37,170 nucleotides of DNA, from contig PMKE01000058.1 of assembly GCA_003158585.1 (NCBI GenBank), positions 19,326-56,495 of the forward strand, in the 5' to 3' direction. Within the stretch, counting starts at the first letter, position 1, and the number at the start of each line of letters is the position of its first letter. The position numbers and the translations under genes are program-made. Under the pieces are notes generated by a model that made no database searches, was not told where the DNA came from, and saw only the letters and a list, made by a program, of their open reading frames with translations. This DNA comes from Alphaproteobacteria bacterium (GTDB lineage: Bacteria > Pseudomonadota > Alphaproteobacteria > Micropepsales > Micropepsaceae). This document shows positions 9,032-17,208 of this stretch, in pieces.

Positions 9032-9056
9032 ACTTATGCGCGGGTGGCGGATAAGT
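9032..9056. repeat. palindrome upstream of the RAYT gene
   Basis: ACTTATGCG (9032-9040) and CGGATAAGT (9048-9056) form 9-bp arms with one mismatch around a 7-base loop, eight bases before the RAYT start codon. On the minus strand a TTGACT (-35-like) begins just outside the arm, so the hairpin overlaps the probable RAYT promoter. The GGATAAG in this arm reappears, inverted, as CTTATCC at 9770-9776. Confidence 0.5.
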
Positions 9057-9081
9057 CAATTAAGTAATATGTCACCGGAAT
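9049..9081. repeat. left inverted repeat of the XRE cassette
   Basis: GGATAAG (9049-9055) and, 14 bases on, TGTCACCGGAAT (9070-9081). The same two motifs occur inverted on the far side of the XRE gene pair (CTTATCC at 9770-9776; AATCCGGTGACA at 9744-9755 and 9757-9768), with 11 of 12 bases matching. The TGTCACCGGAAT lies within the last codons of the unknown-protein gene. This suggests a bounded small element, but no target-site duplication was identified. Confidence 0.45.
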
Positions 9082-9430
9082 ATGCTTGCAGCAGTGCCAT
9101 TGAATTACTTCCCTGATTTACGTATCTCAGCAGAAGGGTGCAGTTCATGCTCTTAGCGATTTCCCTCCATCCCGGTTCTCCGCTACCATAGCTCGCAGGA
9201 ACAAACTTCCCGGTGCGCCCTCGTACCAACACAACGGCGTTTTCACTGGTCACATTCACGGTAAAGCTTGCTCGGGCGTGGGTCGTCCCGTCCGCTATGA
9301 AGATTTTCTTGTCTAGAGTGCGTATGGGGATGAGCAGAGGGCACAGTACAGCAATAAGCGCACTTGGTTCTGCCATGTAGCGTCGGGTGAGAAGCTTCAT
9401 GGCTTCATCTGGTGTCAGCTTATTTGCCAT
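9056..9430 (-). CDS. hypothetical protein coupled to an XRE regulator
   Basis: A 124-residue protein of unknown family. It has a polar helical start (KLTPDEAMKLLTRRYMAEPSA), a hydrophobic stretch at about residues 25-37 (LIAVLCPLLIPIR), then an apparent beta-rich part (KIFIADGTTHARASFTVNV, ENAVVLVRGRTGKFVPASYG) ending in LLQAYSGDILLN. The ATG at 9430 lies inside the last codons of the XRE gene (11-base overlap), so translation is probably coupled; an ATG four codons upstream is possible. Codon use is visibly AT-richer than in the flanking genes, as in the XRE partner, which points to acquisition from outside. A paired regulator plus short protein recalls toxin-antitoxin or phage-derived two-gene units, but no toxin motif is recognised. 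Confidence 0.7.
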   Translation of the reverse strand: MANKLTPDEAMKLLTRRYMAEPSALIAVLCPLLIPIRTLDKKIFIADGTTHARASFTVNVTSENAVVLVRGRTGKFVPASYGSGEPGWREIAKSMNCTLLLRYVNQGSNSMALLQAYSGDILLN

Positions 9431-9677
9431 TTTTTTTTGCAATTCGTTTTTCTAGCTCGGAAACAAAATTCCCAAGCGATAATCCGACACGTTCGCAAAT
9501 CATCTTGAGTTCAATGACGTCCAAGCGACGTTCGCCACGTTCGATTTTGCTGATGCTTGGTTGTTCAAATGGCAGGTTCTGCCCCAGTTGAGCTTGTGTG
9601 AAACCAGCCTTACGTCGAACTTCTATCAGAAGTTCTAAGAACGTCGCGTAATCGCGAGTATGGACACTTTTGCGCAT
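9420..9677 (-). CDS. XRE-family helix-turn-helix regulator
   Basis: An 85-residue single-domain HTH_XRE (Cro/C1-type) protein. The domain spans about residues 9-65, with the motif AGFTQAQLGQNLPFEQPSISKIERGERRLDVIELKMI, followed by a short basic tail. The MRKSVHTRDY start at 9677 matches the usual beginning of this subgroup; ATG 9680 is the alternative. A longer start at 9725 would translate the promoter and operator and is rejected. No Shine-Dalgarno is visible, and a TTGGAC-17-TATCTT promoter puts the transcript start near 9682, so a leaderless mRNA is plausible. A perfect 15-bp palindrome covers the start codon. It is coupled to the unknown gene downstream and shares its lower GC content. 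Confidence 0.88.
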   Translation of the reverse strand: MRKSVHTRDYATFLELLIEVRRKAGFTQAQLGQNLPFEQPSISKIERGERRLDVIELKMICERVGLSLGNFVSELEKRIAKKNGK

Positions 9678-9717
9678 CATGCGCACAGAAGATAAATACG
9701 AAAATAGAATAGTCCAA
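9671..9717 (-). promoter_or_regulatory. XRE promoter and 15-bp palindromic operator on the start codon
   Basis: TGCGCATCATGCGCA (9671-9685) is a perfect 7+1+7 palindrome covering both candidate ATGs of the XRE gene. On the minus strand TTGGAC (9717-9712) and TATCTT (9694-9689) are 17 bases apart and would start RNA near 9682, inside the palindrome. Binding of the XRE product here would repress its own operon. The promoter match is moderate; the palindrome is exact. Confidence 0.6.
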
Positions 9718-9741
9718 AATCGCATAACACGTCAGTTTGGC

Positions 9742-9776
9742 AGAATCCGGTGACAGAATCCGGTGACAGCTTATCC
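9742..9776. repeat. right inverted repeat of the XRE cassette with 13-bp tandem duplication
   Basis: AGAATCCGGTGAC is present twice in direct succession (9742-9754 and 9755-9767), followed by CTTATCC at 9770-9776. Read on the minus strand this is GGATAAG then two copies of TGTCACCGGATT, the inverse of the left-hand motifs at 9049-9081. The duplication lies upstream of the XRE promoter. Confidence 0.6.
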
Positions 9777-9986
9777 ATTACAGAAGCAACGGTTGATCAT
9801 GCGCGGTTTTGAACGGCTTGCGCCCTGGCGAGTGCCGCGCGAGGAACGTGAGGGGAGGGTTCCGCGTCGCTTCACTCCAAAGCCCAGCCTCCCCACACTA
9901 AAACGATAATGCGTCTCGATGTCGTAACATTTCGTGATCGTTGAATCTGCTGCATACCCCTTGAAACGTTCCTTATCCGTTCCCAT
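9771..9986 (-). CDS. possible small protein (71 residues), doubtful
   Basis: A minus-strand frame starting at ATG 9986 with AGGAGG ending three bases before it (a strong but close Shine-Dalgarno). The first half (MGTDKERFKGYAADSTITKC) has a protein-like composition; the second half is very Arg/Ser-rich. Its stop TAA lies inside the GGATAAG motif of the right-hand repeat. It would be the first gene of a minus-strand run with the XRE pair. No family is recognised, and the frame stays open for a long way upstream, so it may be chance. Confidence 0.28.
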   Translation of the reverse strand: MGTDKERFKGYAADSTITKCYDIETHYRFSVGRLGFGVKRRGTLPSRSSRGTRQGASRSKPRMINRCFCNG

Positions 9987-10082
9987 ATCCCTCCTGTTGT
10001 TTGGAAAAGGAAGCAGAACGGCAGAACAGCGGCCAAGGGTCTTTCGCGAAGGCTCCGATCCGCACCGGCGCGAGAACATACA

Positions 10083-10325
10083 GGACCGAAGGATGCGCGC
10101 TCGCGCGCCTCCGCAAGGGACCGCATCAGGATCGCCGCCCGTTGTCGTGCAAGGCACGAAGCGGGTCGCGCCGCCGCTCGAGGGCGGGGCGCCAGGCGCA
10201 GGATGTGCGGTCCCGCGGGGTCCGTTGAAAAGCAAAGGTGCATGTCTCTTTGCCGCCGCGGCGGATTGGGCTTGCCTGCCGTAGCTAGCCGGAAGCGGAA
10301 AGGACGCGATGTCCTTTCCGCTTTT
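10083..10325 (+). ncRNA. candidate structured RNA (hairpin-dense intergenic segment)
   Basis: No convincing protein frame occupies this stretch, but it holds nested complementary arms. GGACC (10083-10087) pairs with GGTCC (10219-10223), CCGC (10111-10114) with GCGG (10215-10218), and GGGACCGCA (10117-10125) with TGCGGTCCC (10206-10214). Inside lie TCGTGC-AAG-GCACGA (10145-10159), extended by CCCG/CGGG, and a GCGCC/GGCGC hairpin (10168-10192). A GCGCG-CTCG-CGCGC hairpin sits on the 5' side (10095-10108). Outside follow GCAAAG/CTTTGC (10232-10253), the 12-bp palindrome at 10253-10264 and a 13-bp terminator-like stem. It does not match the motifs I know of tmRNA, RNase P, SRP or 6S RNA. The strand is uncertain because palindromes fold on both; plus is favoured by the final T-run. 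High GC makes some pairing expected. Confidence 0.4.
10293..10325. terminator. strong stem-loop terminator, possibly bidirectional
   Basis: AAGCGGAAAGGAC (10293-10305) and GTCCTTTCCGCTT (10311-10323) form a perfect 13-bp stem with a GCGAT loop; four T residues span the stem end and beyond on the plus strand, and AAAA precedes it on the minus strand. It lies about 38 bases past the stop of the 982-residue minus-strand gene and at the 3' end of the hairpin-dense plus-strand segment, so it could serve either or both. Confidence 0.7.
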
Positions 10326-10360
10326 GGCATTTAAGGCTGCGTTGTGTGCAGCGCCGCCCT

Positions 10361-13309
10361 TCACGTTTCCGGTTTGAAGATCGCCCCGCGGCCCAGCTTG
10401 CCGTTCATGACGACCAGCAGCGGTTTTTCGGTGCGCAGATGGCGCACGCAGCCGCGTTCGCTGACGGCGGGCTGCGACGCCAGCCATTGCCAGTCCACGA
10501 AGCCGTCGCCGGCGTCGGGATTGGCCGTGAAGTAGCCGACGCTGAACGCCGTCAGGTTCTGGAAGAAGTGGCTGCCCTGCGAAGGCGTCACGCGCATGTC
10601 CTTGAAGCCCGCCTCGACGATGACGCGCGCGCCCGAAACCTGGTCCCACGCCACCGGAATGCCGAGCCAGGGATCGTTCGAGCCCCAGCGTCCCACGCCG
10701 ATCAGGATATAGGGCGTGCCGCTCTCAGTGAGCTTGGCGTTGAGATGGGCGACCTCGCGCGCCACTTCTTGGCTCTTGGCGCGCTCGAAGCGGTGCATGT
10801 CGACGGCGACGATGTCGCGGATGTTCTGGATGCGCCCGTGCCCCAGCACCTTCGAGCTTTGGCAGATCAGCCGGTCCGGATCGACCTCGTCCATGCGGAT
10901 TTCTTCGGCCTCGCGCGACAGCGCCATCGGGCGGATCTGCAGGAAGCCGAACTCCGACGCTTCGTCCGGCGCGCGCGCCAAGCTGGCGGCGAACTCGATC
11001 TCCACCGGTCGTCCCAGCGCCTCGGCGCCGGTCGTCATCAAGAGGTCGAGGATGGCGGCCAGCGGGAAGACCTCGTGCTTGAGGATCGGGGCGAAGCTGA
11101 CGATCCTGGAGCCCGCGCGGCCGAGCCCGTCATAGACGGCGTTGTTGTCGGCGGAATAGGTGGAGCCCAGCGCCTGCAAGGTGCCGTCGGCCTCCGCCAC
11201 CTCGAGCCCGTAGGAAACCTCGCGCAGCCCGGCCGAAGCGCGCTGCTCCATATCGAGCGCCCAGAACGCCACCTGCGAATTGGCCAGCATGTCGTCCACG
11301 GTGGAGAACTGGATGAGGTTTTGGGGATAGCGCGGGCAGAACATCAGGCACTTGCCGCCCTCTATCACCGTGCGGCCGAGGCCGAGCGCCGCCGCCGCGA
11401 TGCCGTCGCCCGTCGTCATCGGCAGCACGGGGTAGAAGTTGTGGGAGCGCACCACGCCGGAAAGGTCGGGATAGAACCGCGTGCCGTGCCGCGCCCCCAC
11501 CACGCTTTGGAGGATCACCGCCATCTTCTCTTCCTCCAGGCGGTAAGGCGTGGCGCGCACATAGCGCTTGGCGTGCTGGCTGAAGGTCGAGGCGTAGACG
11601 CGCTTGATGGCCTCGGAGAGCTGCCGGGTGCGCACGGCAATGTCCTCGTGCTGGTTGGCCAGCATGTAGGTCTGATAGACGCCGGTGAAAGGCTGATACT
11701 GCGAGTCTTCCAACAGGCTGGACGACCGCACCGCAATGGGGTGGCGCACGTCCTCCAGCAGCCTTTTCAGATCCAGTTCCAGGCTATGGGGGAGGGGGGC
11801 TGCCAGGAACTGCCGTTCCAGCTCCTTTTCGTCGGTGTTGTGCAGCGCCACGTCGAGCAGCTTGTTCTTCTCCACGAACTCGTCGAACAAATCGGTCGCC
11901 AGCACCATCGAGGCCGGCACGCCGATGTGCACGCCCGGGAACTTGCCCGTGATGCGGCTGGTGTGCAGCAGGTGGCGCACGAAGGCGAGGCCCCGCGCCT
12001 TGCCGCCCAGCGAACCGCCGCCCAGCCTGAGGAAGTGCGAAGGCTCCGGCTGGAAAGTGATGCGGTTGAAGTCGCCGATCAGCACCTGGCTCTGCTCGCG
12101 CCTGTACTCGGCGATGGATTCCAGGATGTCGTGCCGCAGGTCTTCCAGGCTGGGATACTCGGAGATGCGCCGCGGCCGCAGCTTCTGCGCCAGCGCCGCC
12201 TCGGTGCGCGCCATCAGCCAATGGGAGAAGTGGTTGCGGGCGGCGTGATAGGCGATGCTCTCCGCCGGAACGATGTGCAGCAATCTCACCAGCGCATTCA
12301 GGTCCGCGGCGCGCCCCACCTCCTTGCCGTCGGGCAGGCGGAACACGAAGTCTCCCAGCGAAAACTGCTCTGTCAGGATTCGCCGCAAGTCTTCCAAGAG
12401 AGTTGGCGAGCGCTTGCGCAGGAACGAGAAGCCTTCGGCCTTGGCGTGGGCCTTGTGCTGGGCGCGGCCGGATTGCAGCACGATGGGCACGTCGGGAACC
12501 AGCTCGCGAACCATATGCGCCAGCTCGAAACCGGCCGCGGGCTGCAACTCGCCGCCGCGGCGGAACTCCACGTCCGAGATGATGCCGAGCAGATAGTCCT
12601 TGTACTTCGAGACCTGTTCGGAAGCGTCCTCGTAGTCGGAACAGAGCAGCAGCTTGGGCCGGGCGCGGAAGCGCAACAGCTTGTGCGCCACATTGATGCC
12701 TTCGCTGATCACCCGGCGCGATTGGGTGATCATCGCGGTGTAGATCACCGGCAGGAACGAGGAATAGTAGCGGATATTGTCCTCGACCACGACGATCACC
12801 GGCACGCGCATGGTCTCGGTGTCGTGTTCGACGTTGCGCTTGTCCTCGATGTACTTGATCATCGCGATGAGGACGCGCGGCGTGCCCTGCCACAGGAAGA
12901 TGCGGTCGATGTCCGTCACCGGATGCTGGGCGAGGAAAGTCTCGATCTCGCGATAGTCGTAGGCGAGCACCACCACGGGAACGTCGAGGCCCGCCGCCTT
13001 GACTTCGTGGGCCAATGTGGCGGCGTCCATGTCCCCCACGTGGAGGTTGGTGACGATAAGGTTGAAACGCGGCTGGGTGCGCGCCAGTTCCAGCGCCTCT
13101 GCGCCGTTCGAGACATGTGTGATGCCCGGCGGATGCTGCAGATTGAGTTCGAGGGATTCGCCGATCAACAGCTCGTTGAGCCGGCCGTCCTCGCGCAGGA
13201 TAAAGGAGTCGTAGAGGCTGGAGACCAGAAGGATATTGTGGACCCGGAACATCTCCAGCTCTTCGAAGCCCTCGAAGAGTCTTTCGGCGTCCATCTCGTC
13301 AGTGCGCAT
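10361..13309 (-). CDS. dual receiver-like / PEP-synthase (PPDK N-terminal) nucleotide-binding domain fusion
   Basis: A 982-residue protein with three visible parts. Residues about 22-155 look like a response-regulator receiver (VHNILLVSSLYDSF) in which the phospho-acceptor position is Asn88 (LIVTNLH). Residues about 169-312 look like a complete receiver: VIVVVEDN acidic pair, Asp246 in IISDVEF, VLQSG, and Lys299 in FSFLRKR. From about 425 comes the ATP-grasp domain of PEP synthase/pyruvate phosphate dikinase (PF01326), with GGGSLGGKARG (430-440) and the Arg-containing VRSSSLLED (527-535). The phosphohistidine swivelling domain and the PEP/pyruvate barrel are absent, so it cannot run a full PEP synthase cycle. 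Its reaction is unknown; phosphotransfer to a partner or regulatory sensing is possible. ATG 13309 has no clear ribosome site; ATG 13294 is an alternative. gdhA lies upstream on the same strand, 169 bases away. Confidence 0.82.
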   Translation of the reverse strand: MRTDEMDAERLFEGFEELEMFRVHNILLVSSLYDSFILREDGRLNELLIGESLELNLQHPPGITHVSNGAEALELARTQPRFNLIVTNLHVGDMDAATLAHEVKAAGLDVPVVVLAYDYREIETFLAQHPVTDIDRIFLWQGTPRVLIAMIKYIEDKRNVEHDTETMRVPVIVVVEDNIRYYSSFLPVIYTAMITQSRRVISEGINVAHKLLRFRARPKLLLCSDYEDASEQVSKYKDYLLGIISDVEFRRGGELQPAAGFELAHMVRELVPDVPIVLQSGRAQHKAHAKAEGFSFLRKRSPTLLEDLRRILTEQFSLGDFVFRLPDGKEVGRAADLNALVRLLHIVPAESIAYHAARNHFSHWLMARTEAALAQKLRPRRISEYPSLEDLRHDILESIAEYRREQSQVLIGDFNRITFQPEPSHFLRLGGGSLGGKARGLAFVRHLLHTSRITGKFPGVHIGVPASMVLATDLFDEFVEKNKLLDVALHNTDEKELERQFLAAPLPHSLELDLKRLLEDVRHPIAVRSSSLLEDSQYQPFTGVYQTYMLANQHEDIAVRTRQLSEAIKRVYASTFSQHAKRYVRATPYRLEEEKMAVILQSVVGARHGTRFYPDLSGVVRSHNFYPVLPMTTGDGIAAAALGLGRTVIEGGKCLMFCPRYPQNLIQFSTVDDMLANSQVAFWALDMEQRASAGLREVSYGLEVAEADGTLQALGSTYSADNNAVYDGLGRAGSRIVSFAPILKHEVFPLAAILDLLMTTGAEALGRPVEIEFAASLARAPDEASEFGFLQIRPMALSREAEEIRMDEVDPDRLICQSSKVLGHGRIQNIRDIVAVDMHRFERAKSQEVAREVAHLNAKLTESGTPYILIGVGRWGSNDPWLGIPVAWDQVSGARVIVEAGFKDMRVTPSQGSHFFQNLTAFSVGYFTANPDAGDGFVDWQWLASQPAVSERGCVRHLRTEKPLLVVMNGKLGRGAIFKPET

Positions 13310-13330
13310 GGCAGCAAACTAGCACAGACT

Positions 13331-13469
13331 GTCATCCCGGCCGAACGTCGTTCTGAGCTTGCGAAGAACGGCGCGAGGGCCGGGACCCACCCCAATGCAG
13401 GCGCGCGCTTGGAAGTGGGTCCCGGATCGCGTCCGTCGCCGGTTCGGCTCCAGACGCGTCCGGGATGAC
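13331..13469. repeat. nested inverted repeat between gdhA and the PPDK-like gene
   Basis: GTCATCCCGG (13331-13340) is matched by CCGGGATGAC (13460-13469), and inside this CCGGGACCCAC (13380-13390) is matched by GTGGGTCCCGG (13415-13425). The outer ends resemble the GTCATCCCGG-type dispersed intergenic repeats common in GC-rich proteobacteria. It fills most of the 169-base gap and could form a long hairpin in mRNA. No other complete copy was recognised in the window. Confidence 0.6.
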
Positions 13470-13478
13470 AATGGCGTT

Positions 13479-15231
<1,753 letters not shown>

Positions 15232-16137
15232 TTGAGCGCCGTCCTCTCCTTCGCCGAACTGAGACAGCGGGCCCGCCGGTTGGGACCCAAGCGCGTCGGC
15301 GTGGTCATGGCGGACGATCCCGTCGCCTTGGGCGCCGCCGCCGATGCCTTGCGGCTCGGCCTCGCACTGCCGGTCCTCATCGGCGACGAAGGGAATATCC
15401 GCAGCGCCGCTGCGGGGCAGGACGAACTGCTCGAAAAGGCTGAAATCGTTGCCGTAAAGGATGCGACTGAGGCGGGCGTTGCGATGGCCAAAGCCGGCCG
15501 CGTGGACATCCTTCTGAAAGGCCATCTTCGCACCGACGAGCTGCTGCACGCCGTGCTCGACAAGACGGCGGGTCTGCGCACGGGGCGCCTGCTCAGCGAT
15601 GTCCTTATATATGAAGACACGCTCTCGGGCGGCACGCGGCTGGTCGCCATCACCGACGGCGGCCTCAACATCGCGCCTAATCTCGAACAGAAAAAACAGA
15701 TCGTCCTCAATGCCATCGAGGTTCTGCGCTGCCTCGGCTTCGAGCGGCCGAAGATCGCCGTGATGAGCGCCACCGAGGCCATTTCCGAGGCCATGCCCTC
15801 GACGCTGGATGCTGCCGCCCTGGCTGAGATGGGGGGCAAGGGCGAATTCGGCGACGCCGACGTGTTCGGCCCCTTCGCCCTCGACAACGCGCTGCTGAAG
15901 TCCGCCGCCGAAGCCAAGGGTATCCGCAATCCCGTGGCGGGGCAGGCCGACTGCATGGTGGTGCCCTCGATCGAAGCCGGGAACCTGCTCGGCAAGGCCG
16001 TGAAGTATCTCGGCGGCTCGCAGTGCGCCCATGTGGTGGTCGGCGCCAAGGTGCCCATCCTCATTCCGTCGCGTGTCGAGAGTGCCGACGACAAAGTCAA
16101 CGCCATCGCGCTCGGGGTGGTCTATGGCAACCGCTGA
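15232..16137 (+). CDS. ptb: phosphate butyryltransferase (Ptb)
   Basis: Ptb exchanges CoA for phosphate on butyryl-CoA or related acyl-CoAs, giving the acyl phosphate used by the next gene's kinase. The 301-residue protein has the PTA_PTB fold signatures: VGVVMADDPVALGAAADALR, the GRVDILLKGHLRTDELLHAVLDK stretch, SDVLIYEDT, ITDGGLNIAPNLEQKKQIVLNAIE, and the C-terminal VVGAKVPILIPSRVESADDKVNAIALG. The start is TTG at 15232, supported by ACCGGAGG about eight bases upstream. It overlaps buk by 14 bases. This is the first gene of an eight-gene operon. Substrate range in this family includes branched and aromatic acyl-CoAs in some members, so butyrate need not be the true substrate here. Confidence 0.92.
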   Translation: MSAVLSFAELRQRARRLGPKRVGVVMADDPVALGAAADALRLGLALPVLIGDEGNIRSAAAGQDELLEKAEIVAVKDATEAGVAMAKAGRVDILLKGHLRTDELLHAVLDKTAGLRTGRLLSDVLIYEDTLSGGTRLVAITDGGLNIAPNLEQKKQIVLNAIEVLRCLGFERPKIAVMSATEAISEAMPSTLDAAALAEMGGKGEFGDADVFGPFALDNALLKSAAEAKGIRNPVAGQADCMVVPSIEAGNLLGKAVKYLGGSQCAHVVVGAKVPILIPSRVESADDKVNAIALGVVYGNR

Positions 16138-17203
16138 ACCGAAAATCCTTGCCATCAATCCGGGGTCGACCTCGACCAAGATCGGCCTCTATAGCGGCGA
16201 AGAACCGCTTCACGTCGCGAATTTGCGCCACGACGACCGCGAGATGGCACGCTTTGCCGGACGGCCGGTCCTCGATCAGCAGGAATTCCGCAGCGCTCTC
16301 ATCGAACGAGAATTACAGGCTTTCGATCTGAAGAGCCTCTCCGGTGTGGTCGGGCGCGGCGGCCTGCTGCGTCCGCTGCCTGGGGGAACTTACCGCGTCA
16401 ACCAAACGATGCTGAAGGAACTGCGCCGATCAGAACGCGGCGAACACGCCGCCAATCTCGGAGCGTTCCTTGCGGTTGCCGTCGCAAAGCACGCCGGGAC
16501 TGGGGCTTATATCGTGGACCCGGTGTCGGTGGACGAATGGCCGGCGAGGGCGCGTTATTCGGGAACCGCGCTGATCGAGCGGGAATGCCTTTCCCATGCG
16601 CTGAACACCAAGGCGGTCGCCAAGTGCTACGCAAGGAAGGCGGAGCGTCCTTATGAATCCTTGCGCCTGATCGTGGCGCATCTGGGAAGCGGGATTTCGA
16701 TCTCGGCCCATGAAGGCGGGCGGATGATCGACGTGACGAATTCGCGCGAGGAAGGCGCCTTCTCCTCCGAGCGTGCCGGCGGGGTTCCGGCGATGCGGCT
16801 CGCCGCGCACTGCTTCAACGGACGCACCACATATAAAGAAGTCGAGACGGCCCTGTTCCGCGAAGGCGGGCTCTACTCCTATCTCGGCACGCGGGACCTT
16901 GCGGAGGTCGAACGGCGCATCGCGGGCGGCGACGCCAAAGCCGCCGCGGTGTTCGAGGCGATGGTCTACCAGATCGCCAAGGAGATCGGTGCGATGGCCG
17001 CCGTCCTCTCCGGCCGCGTCGACGCTCTGCTCCTCACCGGCGGCATGGCGCATTCCGGGATGCTGGTGGAAAATCTGCGCCGCTTCGTCGGCTGGATTGC
17101 CCCCATAAGCGTTTATCCTGGTGAGGACGAGCTTCCGGCAATGGTAGAAGGCGTGCTGCGGGTGCTGCGCGGCGAAGAGACGGTTCGGGAATTGGGAAAG
17201 TGA
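16124..17203 (+). CDS. buk: butyrate kinase (Buk; acetokinase family)
   Basis: Buk transfers phosphate from an acyl phosphate to ADP, conserving energy as ATP. The 359-residue product has the ASKHA-fold start ILAINPGSTSTKIGLYSGEEP, the VVGRGGLLRPLPGGTYRVN segment typical of butyrate kinase rather than acetate kinase, VAHLGSGISISAHEGGRMIDVTNSREEGAFSSERAGG, and DALLLTGGMAHS near the C terminus. ATG 16124 lies inside the ptb 3' end and follows GGGGTGG. The 3' end overlaps or abuts iorA. Pairing with Ptb is the usual arrangement in butyrate formers, but here both precede an indolepyruvate oxidoreductase, so the acyl group may be aryl-acetyl. Confidence 0.93.
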   Translation: MATAEPKILAINPGSTSTKIGLYSGEEPLHVANLRHDDREMARFAGRPVLDQQEFRSALIERELQAFDLKSLSGVVGRGGLLRPLPGGTYRVNQTMLKELRRSERGEHAANLGAFLAVAVAKHAGTGAYIVDPVSVDEWPARARYSGTALIERECLSHALNTKAVAKCYARKAERPYESLRLIVAHLGSGISISAHEGGRMIDVTNSREEGAFSSERAGGVPAMRLAAHCFNGRTTYKEVETALFREGGLYSYLGTRDLAEVERRIAGGDAKAAAVFEAMVYQIAKEIGAMAAVLSGRVDALLLTGGMAHSGMLVENLRRFVGWIAPISVYPGEDELPAMVEGVLRVLRGEETVRELGK

Positions 17204-17208
17204 CGCCG

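Noticed and set aside
9049-9776. CRISPR array or classical insertion sequence
   Set aside because: There are only two tandem 13-mers without spacers, and there is no transposase inside the repeats.
10083-10325. 6S RNA, tmRNA, RNase P RNA or SRP RNA
   Set aside because: I looked for the conserved elements of each as I know them and found none; the multibranch layout does not fit a simple 6S rod. A covariance search is needed to be certain.
9872-10330. 152-codon minus-strand frame in the hairpin-dense segment
   Set aside because: It is rich in Arg, Ala and Pro with no recognisable domain, and overlaps the palindromes that better explain the sequence.
10346-13468. 1040-codon plus-strand frame opposite the PPDK-like gene
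   Set aside because: Its composition (His, Gln, Arg, Ala, Gly) is that of an antisense shadow; the minus-strand frame has clear receiver and PPDK motifs.
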